Source: Ailurus styani
Taxonomy: Eukaryota; Chordata; Mammalia; Carnivora; Ailuridae
NCBI GenBank assembly: GCA_002007465.1
Contig: LNAC01000001.1
Coordinates: 8,237,936 to 8,301,935, forward strand
Reading direction: 5' to 3'
Length of the DNA: 64,000 bases
In this document: piece by piece, positions 22,421-33,559 of the stretch
Position numbering within the stretch: the first letter of the stretch is position 1
Layout of the letters: the number at the start of each line of letters is the position of its first letter
Translations under genes and position numbers: made by a program
Notes under the pieces: generated by a model
Seen by the model: the letters and a program-made list of their open reading frames with translations, nothing else
The model's database searches: none
What the model was told of the DNA's origin: nothing

Positions 22421-22899
22421 CTCACTGGCATTGGCCCTCGCTACAGATGTGGGATCTCTGGTCAGGGAGGTTAGGGAACCTGGGAATCGAGTCAGGATTT
22501 GAATCCGGGTTTGTCCGACTCCACAGATCCTGGTATTATCCCGTCTCCCCTAAGCTGCCTATTGGTGGTCGCTGGGATGCCTGCTGTGCTCAGAGCACTC
22601 CCTCAGACCCGCACTGATACCCCCAGGCACTGAGCCCTTTGGCAGTTATGGGGAGCAATGCATGAGGACAGCGGTCCTGGGCTCACGGCCTAGGCCAGGG
22701 CTCTCCCGTGAAGTAAAATGCCAACCACACGTGTGTAATTTTACGTTTTCTAGTCGCCAGATTAACAAATGAAAAGAAACAGGGGAAATTAGTTTTGATA
22801 AAAAATGTCTTTAGCACACTATCCAAAATATCATTTCAACATTTAATGAGGTCATTTACATTCTCTTTTTCATATGAAGTCTTAGAACCCGGAGTGTGT

Positions 22900-23245
22900 T
22901 TGACACTTCCAGCACATCTTCACCCTGAGGTCTCACTCCAGCTCGCCGCAGGCCCGAGCTTCCAGCCACCCCTGCACGTCCCACGCCCCCACTTCTCCGG
23001 GCTCTTTCCCACACGGGGTCTCCTTCTGCCCTCCCACTAGGGCAGACACAGTTGCTCTCTGGGGCCAGGTGGACAACCCACCGAGAGCTCGAGTCTGCGG
23101 CCTCCTTAGGGACCCTCAGCCCAGACCAGCCAACGAAGCCCCTCCTGGATTCCGGATCCAAGGGCTGTTTGAAATCATGGCTTTGTGTTTGAAGCCACTG
23201 AGTTTTGAGGTGATTTGTTATCTGGCAACAGATCATTAATACACC
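22900..23245 (+). mobile_element. MLT1 LTR 3' part, sense
   Basis: TTGAAGCCACTGAGTTTTGAGG, TGATTTGTTATCTGGCAACAG and ATCATTAATACA match the MLT1 3' end. The left boundary is uncertain because the internal part is diverged. Confidence 0.6.
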
Positions 23246-23829
23246 AGGACAAATGAGTCACCTACCCAAGCTGACGTTCCTCAGAAGTCACGAGACTGAG
23301 CAAACCCAACTCAGTCCTGGAGAATCCCAGCTCCGATCCGGGTCCCCACGAGCCCAGGTCGGGGGTCCTCAGGCACCATCTGAGCCTTCCCCAGCTCCTC
23401 TGTCTCCAGCCGAAGCTCGTCCTTCAGACACTTGGCAGCACATGGCTTCGGGACACCTTCATTCTCTCCACCGCCTCCAAGGAATCATGGTTTGGCCCAC
23501 CTTCAGTCACAGATCGGGCCGGGTGGGGTGGCAGAGGCTGGCACCGAGCAGGCAGACAGGGTGCGTCTCGGCACCCAGGCCTCCATGTGACAAAAGAGCA
23601 ACCCTTCGGTCTCTTTCCAATCTCTCTCTGCTGCTGTCTTTCCCCAGAGGGCTGCCAGAAAGACTGAGGCTCTTGAACTCACTCGACCGGGCTGCCTCTA
23701 GTTCCTAAAAACAGCAGGTGTTGAAATTCCGGGGAGCTGGGGCCCATGTGTGTGACACAGAGGGAGCCCACCTCCATCCACCACACCGACCCTCGCATTT
23801 CCTCCGCTTTAGAGGGACCCTGAGTCTTC

Positions 23830-24240
23830 ACCACCTCGGGCTCCCTATTAATCCCCCATTCTCACCACGTGGCCCTAACCCTCCTCCCCCACCTGATATC
23901 CGACTGCCCTCACTGCCTGCTTTCAGCTCCAGTGGTACGGTCCCTTGTACCTGACCCCGGGGCCTTTGCCCGGGCTCCCCTGCCCCACTACCGTCCCTTC
24001 TAGTCCTTCTTCGCTTCCGCGGGGAAGCTCCCCCAGTGGCCTTTCCTAGGCCCTCCTTGTAGCCCGTGTTTGTCATGCGCAGGAGCCTGCATCCTTAGCG
24101 CAGCAACTTCAGCCCCCTCTGCAGCCGAAACCTCCACGAGGGCGGCAGGTGTATCCGATTCTGTTCGCCCGAGCTCCCGGATCAGCCCCTGGTACATCGG
24201 AGCTGCTCAAGAAACATTTCTTAACTAGATGAATGAATGA
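23830..24240 (+). mobile_element. L2 3' end, sense
   Basis: CTGACCCCGGGGCCTTTGCCC and the end GGAGCTGCTCAAGAAACATTTCTTAACTAGATGAATGAATG fit the L2 terminal text. The stretch 23250-23830 has no recognised feature. Confidence 0.6.
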
Positions 24241-24419
24241 TGACTTCTAGACCCTAGCACCTGAGAATATCCTCGAACTCAGCCCCCAGCGTGATTTCTG
24301 GACGTATCGGGGCCTCCCTCTCAGCTTCCCCATCTCTTAAGGGGGTTATGAACTCGCTCCTGGCCTGTGGGATTGCGGGATTTTGAGACTCGTGTAAGCT
24401 ACCAGGGGGCCTGCAGCGT

Positions 24420-24800
24420 GGGGACAAAGGACATGGCCTTTGATCTCTGGAGGACCAGAGTTTGACTCTCCATTAGCTGTGGTGACTCTGGAAGCATTGC
24501 TTACAGTGCGCTCAGCTCCTTCCGTATTTGCATCTGAACACGTAAGATAGGCCAGGCTTTCCTGATTTGTTAACATCTTCATGAGTTCCTTTAGCAGCAC
24601 AGCTTTGTGACACCGAACTTTGTGCCCCCCACGCGCTAACAATTAAAACATGTTTTGTCCTTTACAGAGAGCGCTTGTGCACGCCATGTCCCTGGGCAGA
24701 TGCTCATCAACACTTCTCAGATCAAGGAACTGAGGCTCAGAGAGGTGAACTGACTGCCCAGTCACTGCCCAACGTCACTCAACTGGGTCCCTCAACTGGG
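24420..24800. mobile_element. Two MIR-like fragments
   Basis: GGACCAGAGTTTGACTCTCC ... TTAGCTGTGGTGACTCTGG (sense) and GAACTGAGGCTCAGAGAGGTGAACTG (antisense) resemble MIR cores. Both are short and diverged. Confidence 0.5.
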
Positions 24801-26000
24801 ACGTGTCAGAGTCACAGTTCAGGCCACACTGTAAAGTGAACCTGGGAACCCCTACCACGGGGTGGGCGGAAAGGGGTCTGTCGAGTGCATGGCCTAGCGC
24901 CTCACACACAGAAGCCCTCAGTATATGACAGACACCACTCGATGCCCAAGGAGGCAACCAGGAGGGCAAGAGCCCAAGAAGGCAAGGTGGTATTCTCTGC
25001 CCGCCTCCCCTCCGCTGGCACTGAGCCCAGAGTGTTAAGGCAATTCTGGTCATTAGCACATGCTCTGTGTCTGTGTCTCTCCATCTACCACCACTTAAAG
25101 CCCCGACCCCTGTCCCTGCCCGTCAATCCTGTGCCACAGATCAGCAGCGACCTCCGGCTGCCCTGACGTGCAGCCGGACGCGGCGGCCCTGGGAGGCTCC
25201 TGCCGGCCTCAGCCCCAGCGAGGGAAGGCAGGGGCTACACCGATGACGATTGGTCCCTTCCCGAGGCCTTGGTCCCGGCCTCGAGACAGCTCTGGATCCC
25301 CAGCAGACTCACGAGGGCTCTCAGCACCGAGAAACTGGAACTCTCGTGCTCCCTCCAGGCCGTTTGCCTTCGGCTGAGGCTCCTTGCTGCACAGGGTGGG
25401 CTGGGGCATGGTCTTCTGGGACCCCAGGCCACCATTTCCACACAGCAGCACCCAACGGGCACCCGCCAGGGTCCCATCGGAAGGGCGGACAGAGTTGATG
25501 GCTCGGTGTCCTCGTGAGTCTCATGGATGGCTGAAACAATTCGCTGCAAATCCAGAACGCCGGGCTCCTCAGTGTACAGCACTTGGTGTACTTGGTGCAC
25601 ACCCCGCCAATTGGGGAACGCCGGCCTCCTCACCCTGCCCACACCTCTGCCCACAGGACAGTCCATGACTTGTTGCAGAGGGTCACACAGACAAACTGGC
25701 CTTCCATTCTTTGGTCAGAATTAACCAAAAGTGGCATCAGAAAGCCACCACCCTCCCCTACATTATGGCCTCCATTTCCCCAACGCTCTTGTCGCTGGAA
25801 CTGAGCACTCAGCACCTTCAGCCCATTCCCCGACCATTTACTAAAGAGCAGGGCTGTCGTCAGCATCATGGAGCAGAGGTAAATGACCCTGTCTCTTCTA
25901 GGCCCTCTCCTCTCCTTCTTCCAGGCTTAGAATGGAAGTCTACTGTAAGCCAAGGTGGCTGTGTTTATGGGAAGAATGAGATTATTTGCCTCGTGGTTAA
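24800..26000. other. Unique GC-rich noncoding sequence
   Basis: Frames up to 143 codons overlap on all six frames, as expected from GC-rich DNA with few stops. No domain, splice-supported exon or repeat is recognised. Confidence 0.4.
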
Positions 26001-26196
26001 AAGCGCTATCTAAAATAACACGTGTTGGCAAGAATGTCGAGAAAGGGAGCCCCCAGACATGGCTAGGGGGCGGGGGTGTAAAATGCTGCAGCTACGGTGG
26101 AAAACAGTTTGATGGTCCCCAAAAAGTTAAACATGGAATTATCATATGACCCAGCAATTCCATCCCTAGGTATATATCCAAAAGACTGAAAGTACG

Positions 26197-26393
26197 GAGA
26201 TGCCTGGATGGCTCGGTCAGTTAAGCATCTGCCTTTGGCTCAGGTCATGATCCCAGGGTTCTGGGATCAAGTCCCACGTCGGCTCCCTGCTCAGTGGGGA
26301 ACCTGCTTCTCCCTCTACCTGCCGCTTCCCCTGCTTGTGCTCTCTCTCTCTGGCAAGGAAATAAATAAATAAACTCTTAAAAAAAAAAAAAAA
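26197..26393 (+). mobile_element. CAN-SINE nested in L1
   Basis: Starts GAGATGCCTGGATGGCTCGG and ends GGAAATAAATAAATAAACTC plus poly-A. GACTGAAAGTAC before and GATTGAAAGGTAC after are the diverged target duplication. Confidence 0.94.
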
Positions 26394-26562
26394 GAAAGGA
26401 TTGAAAGGTACTTGGACAGACACTTAAACATCCACTTTCTTGGCAGCACTATTCGCAACAGCCAAAGGAGGACACAACCCAAACAACCCCTCTGACTGAT
26501 GAATGGGTAAACCAAATGGTGGTCTAGCCATGCAGTGGGATGTTATTCAGTTATTAAAGGAG

Positions 26563-26763
26563 GGGGCACCTGGGTGGCTCAGTGGGTTAAGCATCTGACT
26601 CTTGATTTTGGCTCAGGCCATGGTCTTGGGGTCGTGAGATTGAGCCCCACGTCTGGCTCTGTGCTCAGCACAGAGTCTGCTTGGGATTCTCTCTCTCTCC
26701 CCGCCCCACCCTGGTTCATGTTCTCTCTCAAATGAATAAATAAATCTTAAAAAAAAAAAAAAA
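26563..26763 (+). mobile_element. CAN-SINE nested in the same L1
   Basis: Starts GGGGGCACCTGGGTGGCTCAG and carries the GCATCTGACTCTTGATTTTGG variant, unlike the first SINE of the pair. Ends TCAAATGAATAAATAAATC plus poly-A. Confidence 0.94.
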
Positions 26764-27419
26764 GGAACAAATTTCTGAGACCTGCTATAGTGTGAATGAA
26801 ACTTGAAAACGTGCTAAGTGAAAGCAGCCAGAAACAGAAGGACAAATGTTGTATGATCACTGTGTAAGTGGAATTCCACTGTACACACTGTACCAAAAAT
26901 CAGGAAATTCCTAGACGGGAAGCCTCATGGTGGTTGCCAGGGGCTGGAGAAGGAGGACTGGGGAGTTAGTTTCGGTATAGGATGATGAAAAAGTTCTGGA
27001 AATGGATAGTGGCGATGGTTGCTTACTGCCACTGAACTAAATACCTAAAAATGGTTAAAATGGTGAAAAAAGGAAAAAAGTGCTCTCTATAATTAAAAGG
27101 TCCTTTCCTTTCAAGGTTTGGTTTCTTTGTCAACTGACGAGGTATTCAGACACTTAAATCACAACCTAGTGCAGTGAGATCACTAAGACCTCGCAGCTCC
27201 CATCCATAACCTCTCCCCCCGTTTGGGGGTTGGAGGCCATAGAGGTGACGAGGCTCCTGGCCTACTCATGGCGGACCAACAGAGGGAGAAAATGGGGGAG
27301 GTGGGCCAGCAGAGGGGTTTGGCAGGCTTAGACTGGCTCCCCAACCCTCAATTTCACCCTTCATCCACCCTGTCAAAGAGAGCCCGGCATCCCTTAGCCA
27401 CACAGATTTTATTAATTAA

Positions 27420-27640
27420 TAATAATCAGAAGAAGACGACCAAGAAAAGCTCATTCTTACTGAGGGCTTCCTATGGGCCGAGCACTGTGTTCAGAGCTCT
27501 CTCTACCTGCATTTCCTTGTCTGAGACCCTGACAGCCTCAGGAGGTAACCGGAATTATTATGATCAGTATACAAACGAGAAAACAGAGTTCAGGGAGGAA
27601 AACGTGCCTGAGGTCACAGCTAGAAATAGGATTTGTGAGT
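27420..27640 (-). mobile_element. MIR SINE, antisense
   Basis: CATTCTTACTGAGGGCTTCC, GGCCGAGCACTGTGTTCAGAGC, AACGAGAAAACAGAGTTCAGG and TGCCTGAGGTCACAGCTAG are collinear with MIR antisense. Confidence 0.8.
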
Positions 27641-28044
27641 TGGCAACTTGGTGCAGAAAGCATTTTTCTTTTCCTCTCAAACGAGTCAGGCATGTACCTA
27701 AGAGGTAGAACTACATGGACCACAGGAGTGGCTTCTTGAACCCTAACCCTTCCCGTGTCAGGCTGGCTCTAGAACTGGCCTGTCCAAGCATGGGGGGCAA
27801 ACATATCATCCTGAATTATCTGTGGACTTAAGTTTTTGTTGGGTTTTTAATTGCTCAACATCTCTAACCTGGGACACAGGCTCACAGGGACTTGGAAAGA
27901 ACACTGGGCTGAAAACTGTGTGTCTCTGATTCCTCTTTCTGGAGAAGCTCCAACACTTGCTCACTCCGGTGAGAACTGGAAGATGCAGATGCTGGAGAAG
28001 ACAATCTCTAATACAAATCCCTGGCATTGGCCCCAGGCTTTAGA

Positions 28045-28175
28045 ACGTATAAGGCATTCGTGGGCACGCTCTCATTTAACCCCCTCAAGAATCTTGGGAT
28101 GTAAAATATCTTATCCCCATTTCACGGATGACAAGCTGAGGCTCCAAGAGGCAAAATAATTGCTTCAGATTTCCA
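28045..28175 (-). mobile_element. MIR SINE, antisense
   Basis: CACGCTCTCATTTAACCCCC, TTATCCCCATTTCACGGATG and GCTGAGGCTCCAAGAGGC follow MIR antisense. Confidence 0.7.
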
Positions 28176-28689
28176 GAGGGAGTGCAAAACCAGCCACACA
28201 GTTTTTGAGGCCAGTGCAAAATGAAACTTCGCAGTCCCTTGTTCAAAAGTTATAAGGATTTCAAGATGGCGCCCACAGAACACAAAACCAAACTCAGGCC
28301 CCTTCTCAGTGAGGGAGCAGGTCACGTGCCCAATGAAGTCAGCCCTGGGACTTAGGGACTGAGCCAGGACTGCTGGGGGCATGTTCCAGCGTCCACAGCT
28401 GCCTCTCCTGCCCGCTGAACACAGCCGCCCTCTGGCCTGCCGCCTGCAGCCTCCAGAGCGGGCGGGACCCTGGTGAAGCGAGACAGTGACTGAAGGCCTC
28501 GGCAGAGCCGGGTCACAGACTCCAGCCCCTTGTCGCTGATCACATTAGCTCAATTCAATTGTGATTCTCTCCAATTACAATCCTTTTCTAGGAACAAGAG
28601 ACCCAAACTGAATTAGGAGGGGGAAACAGTCCATACTTTCATTCAGGAAAAAAAAAATTGGAATGGAAGCAAAATGAGATTTCACTCCA

Positions 28690-28830
28690 TGGGTCCTGGA
28701 TTTGGAAGCCACAGGACCCCGGGCTGAAGCTTGCCTCTGCCACTTCCAACTTGCATGTGACTTAGAGCCAAGATTTCTCTCTGAGCCTTGGTTTCCTTAT
28801 CTGTGAAATGGGAATAAAATAACCATTTTT
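28690..28830 (+). mobile_element. MIR SINE, sense
   Basis: CTTGCCTCTGCCACTTCCAAC, GTGACTTAGAGCCAAG, CTGAGCCTTGGTTTCC and ATCTGTGAAATGGGAATAAAA follow MIR sense. Confidence 0.85.
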
Positions 28831-28845
28831 AAAACTTTTATGAAA

Positions 28846-29041
28846 GGGCGCCTGGGTGGCTCAGTGGGTTAATGCCTCTGCCTTTGGCTCAGGTCATGGT
28901 CTCAGGGTCCTGGGATCGAGGCCTGCATCAGGCTCTCTGCTCCGCAGGGAGCCTGCTTCTTCCTTTCTCTCTGCCTGCCTCTCTGCCTGCTTGTAATCTC
29001 TCTCTCTCTCTCTGTCAAATAAATAAATAAAATCTTTAAAA
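28846..29041 (+). mobile_element. CAN-SINE, sense, young copy
   Basis: Starts GGGCGCCTGGGTGGCTCAG and ends TCAAATAAATAAATAAAATC. The perfect duplication AAAACTTTTATGAA flanks it. Confidence 0.97.
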
Positions 29042-29199
29042 AAAAAACTTTTATGAAGATTAAATTAGATGATGCAGTGGTAATCTTCTGGAGGAGGCTT
29101 GCAAAAACTGTATTGTCCTGTTTAATTTCAGGGAATTTCATGGACCCTAAAGTCCAGGCTTTGGCATTCCTGAAAGTACCTGGAAATCAAGTTAAGAAC

Positions 29200-29640
29200 T
29201 GCTAAACTAAGGAACATGAAGGCACAATGCAATTAAAATGTTTTTGTTATTTTGTGGGATTTCAAAACACTATAATATGAATGCATTGAATTAGAAATCT
29301 TTGTTGAAATACTCAGACTTTTTAACAAATAAGCCAGAGGACCTATGCATTATTTTATTCTGCTCCAGCATAAATATTTCATAAATTACATGCAATTATT
29401 AACAACATCAACACTAGCAAATTAATTACTGTCAATTCATATTAATAAAATTGCATTTTGTAATAAATAAAGTTAGTTTACTGGGCCCCATCAGTCTCAG
29501 AGGTATTCACATTTGTCAATTGTCCTCTACTTCAGGCTAAAACAAAAGTAATCAAATAACTAATTATTGTACTAAATGTAGCTCCGCTTACACATCAATG
29601 AAAACTCACATTATTTATAACCCTTAGGACTGAATATTCA
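29200..29640. promoter_or_regulatory. AT-rich, homeodomain-motif-dense noncoding block
   Basis: No repeat family is recognised. Many TAAT/ATTA cores occur (ATGCAATTATTAAC, CAAATTAATTACTGTC, AACTAATTATTGTAC) together with TTTCATAAATTACATGC. The block has the look of a conserved developmental enhancer. That is inference from composition only. Confidence 0.3.
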
Positions 29641-30104
29641 AATCTGTGTTGATTCCTATGCTAAGAAGAACTTTCCAGCCCTCTCCGTTTTTATCTGCTC
29701 CCTCAGCCCCCACCTCTGGCCACCTGAGCAGTGACTGGAGGGCACCTGAACCCCAGGGAAGATGTTTCAGTGAATAGAGAGTCCAGAGTGGCTGTGGTGA
29801 GCAAGAATTCAAGCAAAGGTTACAGAATCTTCCAGAATGTCCCCATCACCCGTAGCCAGTTGCTCTCTTTCTTAAACTCAGTGCCACATAGACCTCCTCT
29901 ACCATTTTTCATCTTACAAATGAAAAAAATTCCTTCTCCTTAAATAAAGGCTCCAGGACTGTGGCTTGATATTGCAACACCAATTTCATCGCCATGTATG
30001 TTTCAAAACCTGGTGAGTCGGCTCACCAAAGTGAAATAGAGATAAGAGCAATGAAAACTATCCACACAGCCCAGCATGGCAGAGTTAAATCACACAGTCT
30101 TGAT

Positions 30105-30215
30105 TTCATTTGATGCCTACTCACTCACGACAATTTAGTGTATTGGTAGTTCCATTTTAGAGGTGGAAAAACTGAGGCTACACAAGGCCAGGAACCTGCC
30201 TGCCTGACCTCATCT
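30105..30215 (-). mobile_element. MIR fragment, antisense
   Basis: TTCCATTTTAGAGGTGGAAAAACTGAGGC with CAAGGCCAGGAACC fits the MIR core in antisense. The stretch 29640-30100 shows nothing recognised. Confidence 0.6.
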
Positions 30216-30419
30216 CCCCTGAGATGGCCACTGAACATCCCCAAGGTTCCTTCAAGGTAACAACAAACAACTGGAAGCCTGCATCCGGCCCGGCCAGGTG
30301 CTGGCTTCTTCCTTAGGGATGCTCAGAGCAGGCTGAGCAGACAAGGGACCTGAGATTTGGCCAGTCCCACATGGACAAGAGGCATCTCATGCCCTTGGCA
30401 TTTAACCATCCGTTTAAAA

Positions 30420-31350
30420 ATGTGTCAGTACAGAGGCCAACAGATACATAAGAAGGTGCTCAACATCACTATCCGTGAGGAAACGCAAATCAAAATCACA
30501 ATGAGCTATCACTTCACACCTCTTAGAATGGCTGTCATCAAGGACAAGAGAAAACCAGTGTCAGTGAGGACACAAAGGGGACCCTGTGCGCTGTTGGTGG
30601 GAATGCCAACTGGTGCAGCCACTGTGGAAACCAGAATGGAGGTTCCTCAAAAAGTTAAAAAGGGATCTACCATATGATCCACCAATCCCACTTCTGGTGG
30701 CATAGCCAAAGGAAATGGAATCCGCATCTCAAAGAGACATCTGCTGGCCCAGGTTCCCTGCAGCATTACTCACAACAGCCAAGGCATGGAAACAACCTCA
30801 GTGTCCATCAATTGATGAATGGATAAAGACACTGGAATGTCATTCAGCCATGAGAAAGAAGGAAATCCTGCCATTTGCAACAACATGGAAGGAACCCAAG
30901 GGCATTATGCTCAGGAAAATAAGTCAGAGAAAGACAAATATTACATGATCTCGCCTATATGTGGATTCCAAGAAAGCCAAACTCACAGAAACAGAGAGTG
31001 GAATGGTGGTTGTTACCAGGGTCCAAGTGTGGGGAAAATGGAGATATGTTAGTCAAGGGTCCAAACTTTTAGTTTAAGCTGAGTAAGTTTGGGGATCTAA
31101 TGCACTGCATGGTGATGAAAGTTAATACTGTGTTATATACGTGAAAGTCGCTACAAGAGTAAATCTTACATATTTTCACCACAAACAAGAAATGGTAATT
31201 TGGTAAGGTCATGGAGATGTTGCCTAGTGCTATGGTGGAAATCATTTCACAATCTATAAGTGTATCAAACCACTGCATTGTATACCTTAAACATACACAA
31301 TGTTGTATGCCAATTCTATCTCAATAAGGCTGAAACAAATAAAAAATAAA
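30420..31350 (+). mobile_element. L1 3' end (ORF2 tail and 3' UTR), sense
   Basis: AAGGTGCTCAACATCACTATC, GAAACGCAAATCAAAATCAC, TGTCATCAAGGACAAGAG, GATGAATGGATAAAGACACTGG, GGGCATTATGCTCAGG and TTCTATCTCAATAAGGCTG run in normal L1 order. Stops and gaps break the frame. It is more complete than the copy at 26 kb. Confidence 0.92.
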
Positions 31351-31510
31351 ATTCAAAAAATTGAAATGTATCAAGACTATTTTCCCCTAAGGGGGAAATT
31401 CTTTTCTAAGATATGTATGGATGTTGATAAATGCCAGAAACATGTCAAACTATTCACAAACAGGCTTCATCGGCAGAGTTTTGGACTAATTGCAGGATTA
31501 TCAAAATGTG

Positions 31511-31980
31511 ACGTAGAGCCTGCATTAGTTTCCTATTGCTGCTGTAACAAATTACTACAAACCTGGTGGCTTCAAGCAACAGAAATTTATCTGCACACAG
31601 TTCTGGAGGCCAGAAGTTGAAGGCCAAAAATCAAGGTGTTGGTAGGGCTGCGCTTCCAAAGCCTCTGGGGAGGGTCCTCGCTTCTTCCAGCTTCTGGCGG
31701 CCCCAGGTGTTGTTGGCTTGTGGCTGTGTCCCTCCGGTCTCTGCTTCCGGCTTCCCTCTGTGTGTGTCTCTGCATCCAAACTTCCTTCTTCTTCCAAAGA
31801 CGCTGCTCACATTGGATTTAGAGTCCCCCTCCATCCACTACAGCCACCTCTTAGCTTGACTACATCAACAAGTCCCTATTTCCAAACATGGTCACATTTA
31901 TGGGTTCTGGGTGGGCATAAATTTTGTGGGGACCTATCCAACCCAGTACAGGGTGCACTCCATAACACAACACAGGGGTA
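31511..31980 (-). mobile_element. MLT1 ERVL-MaLR solo LTR, near full length, antisense
   Basis: Read on the minus strand it runs from TACTGGGTTGGATAGGTCCCC through GGTCACATTTGGAAATAGG-type text and CCAGAACTGTGTGCAGATAAA to AGCAGCAATAGGAAACTAATG, the ordered parts of an MLT1 LTR. No internal retroviral genes are present. A 235-codon plus frame over it is a shadow. Confidence 0.82.
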
Positions 31981-31999
31981 TTTGACCCCACAGATACAG

Positions 32000-32600
32000 G
32001 CACTTGTCAGTGCCAGACGCATGCCCCTCATAATTTCCCAGGTTGAGCTCCAGAGCCATCCAGTAAACCTGGAAGCCTGTGCTTGGTCATTTCCCCATAT
32101 ACACAGCCACGGGACAAGCATGGAGGACCAAGAACCATCACAGGGAGTCTGGGTGTCAAGGGAGTTCAGAAAAGGGAATGCCACTGGCAAGACAGCGCAT
32201 GCTCCAAACAGCTCTGGGGGAGGTGTTGAGATTCCCAAAGTGATTCCATCCTCTTCAGTCCCTGCTCATATAGCGCTTCTCAGGGAGCCACTGTATCAGC
32301 ACTGGGTCAGGGAAGTGACAGAAAGAGGGCTCCCTCCCACCAGGGCAGTCAGCAAAGGCATGTCTGAGCTTAGCCACCACGGGCACGTGGGACCAGCAAG
32401 TACTGGGTGCTCCATGAATATCTGATGAGTACACCAACAAGAACGTGAACAAGTTCATGGCACGGGAAGCAAGAAAGAAAAGGATGCTAGGCAGAGGAAC
32501 CCATATAACCAGAGGCACAAGGACTGGAGAACTTGGATTAGGGGAATAGTGGCTGGAATGCAGCATTCAAACACCTAAACATCTAAGCCAACAGTACAAG
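32000..32600. other. Unique noncoding sequence
   Basis: No gene or repeat recognised. Confidence 0.45.
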
Positions 32601-32609
32601 ATGAGATTT

Positions 32610-32855
32610 TAATAATAACATCAATCATAGCAGCTCACATAGCTAAGTAGTTAAATCCCAGGCTCTGTGCTAAGGGCTTTATCTGTGCTGTCTCACTTTA
32701 TCCTCATTTTATGAGGTATTACTACAATACCCATTATACAGATGAGGGAACTGAGACTCAGAGAAATTTAGCAACTTGACCAAGATCACAGAGCTTTTAA
32801 ATGTGCTAGATCGAGAACTCAGACCTTTGTTCATCTGACTCCAGGGCCCACCGTC
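32610..32855 (-). mobile_element. MIR SINE, antisense, long copy
   Basis: GCTCTGTGCTAAGGGCTTTATC, TCACTTTATCCTCATTTTATG, CAGATGAGGGAACTGAGACTCAG, AGCAACTTGACCAAGATCAC, GAACTCAGACC follow MIR antisense through most of its length. Confidence 0.88.
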
Positions 32856-33524
32856 TGGTCCACGCTGGGATGTGGAGTTGACACTGTTCTGTGGTCAACG
32901 GGCATCTCCTGTGGGTGCTAAGCTGTAAAGGGACAGGCCTGGAGCTATGCCTGAGAAGGTTCCATTAGGAAGCGGCACGCTGGCCTCCCCGGTGATCCCA
33001 AGAGGAAAAGGGAAGTAAGCAACACAAATATCCTAAAACAGGATTACCCCAAACAGCAGTTTCTTAACGTAAAAACACCAGATGGGAGGCTATTATTGCA
33101 GACTGATTATACAAGCAAGAAAGACTCATCATTTTGGTAACCTCCCCCCATTCCCCAAACATGTGGAAGTCAGCCCACATCAGACTCCTTCCATTTAACT
33201 GAAAAAGATGGTATCGTTCTCAGTACACTGCTGTTGATTTCAGACAAGCAAACAAGCAGAGTCTTCAGTCATCCTCAAGAAGAGGGAACTATTGGGGCAT
33301 CGGTCAAGAGCCACAGAGACACATTCCCGCCGAAGGGAAACGATGCTGGGCTGAAGGATCCTGGGTTCACCAGCAGGCGAAAAAGTTGTCCTGCGTGGCC
33401 GTGCTCCAGGCAGCATCGTTCCGCCTTCCAGAACCACAGTTTAACTAACACACACCAGGCAGGAACCGCCAGGCCATTGGGAATGAGACTCCTTATCAAG
33501 GTATGGTGATGGAGAAGAGAGTCA

Positions 33525-33555
33525 CAACACACACACACAAACACACACACACACC
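33525..33555 (+). repeat. (CA)n microsatellite
   Basis: About fourteen CA units with one interruption. Confidence 0.9.
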
Positions 33556-33559
33556 CTCC

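Larger units (their letters stand above)
26010..27065 (+). mobile_element. L1 3' end (ORF2 tail and 3' UTR), sense, split by two SINEs
   Basis: GTGTTGGCAAGAATGTCGAG, TGACCCAGCAATTCCATCCC, then after the first SINE CAGCACTATTCGCAACAGCC and GATGAATGGGTAAACC, and after the second GTGAATGAAACTTGAAAACG and GGTGGTTGCCAGGGGCTGG. The order is collinear once the SINEs are removed, so this is one old L1 insertion. Confidence 0.88.

Noticed and set aside
25235..25668. Overlapping frames of 90-143 codons
   Set aside because: Multiple frames are open at once, which is typical of GC-rich noncoding DNA rather than a real exon.
31718..32425. 235-codon plus-strand frame, the longest uninterrupted one
   Set aside because: Its 5' part is antisense MLT1 LTR. 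The remainder has no recognisable domain, splice site support or conserved feature.
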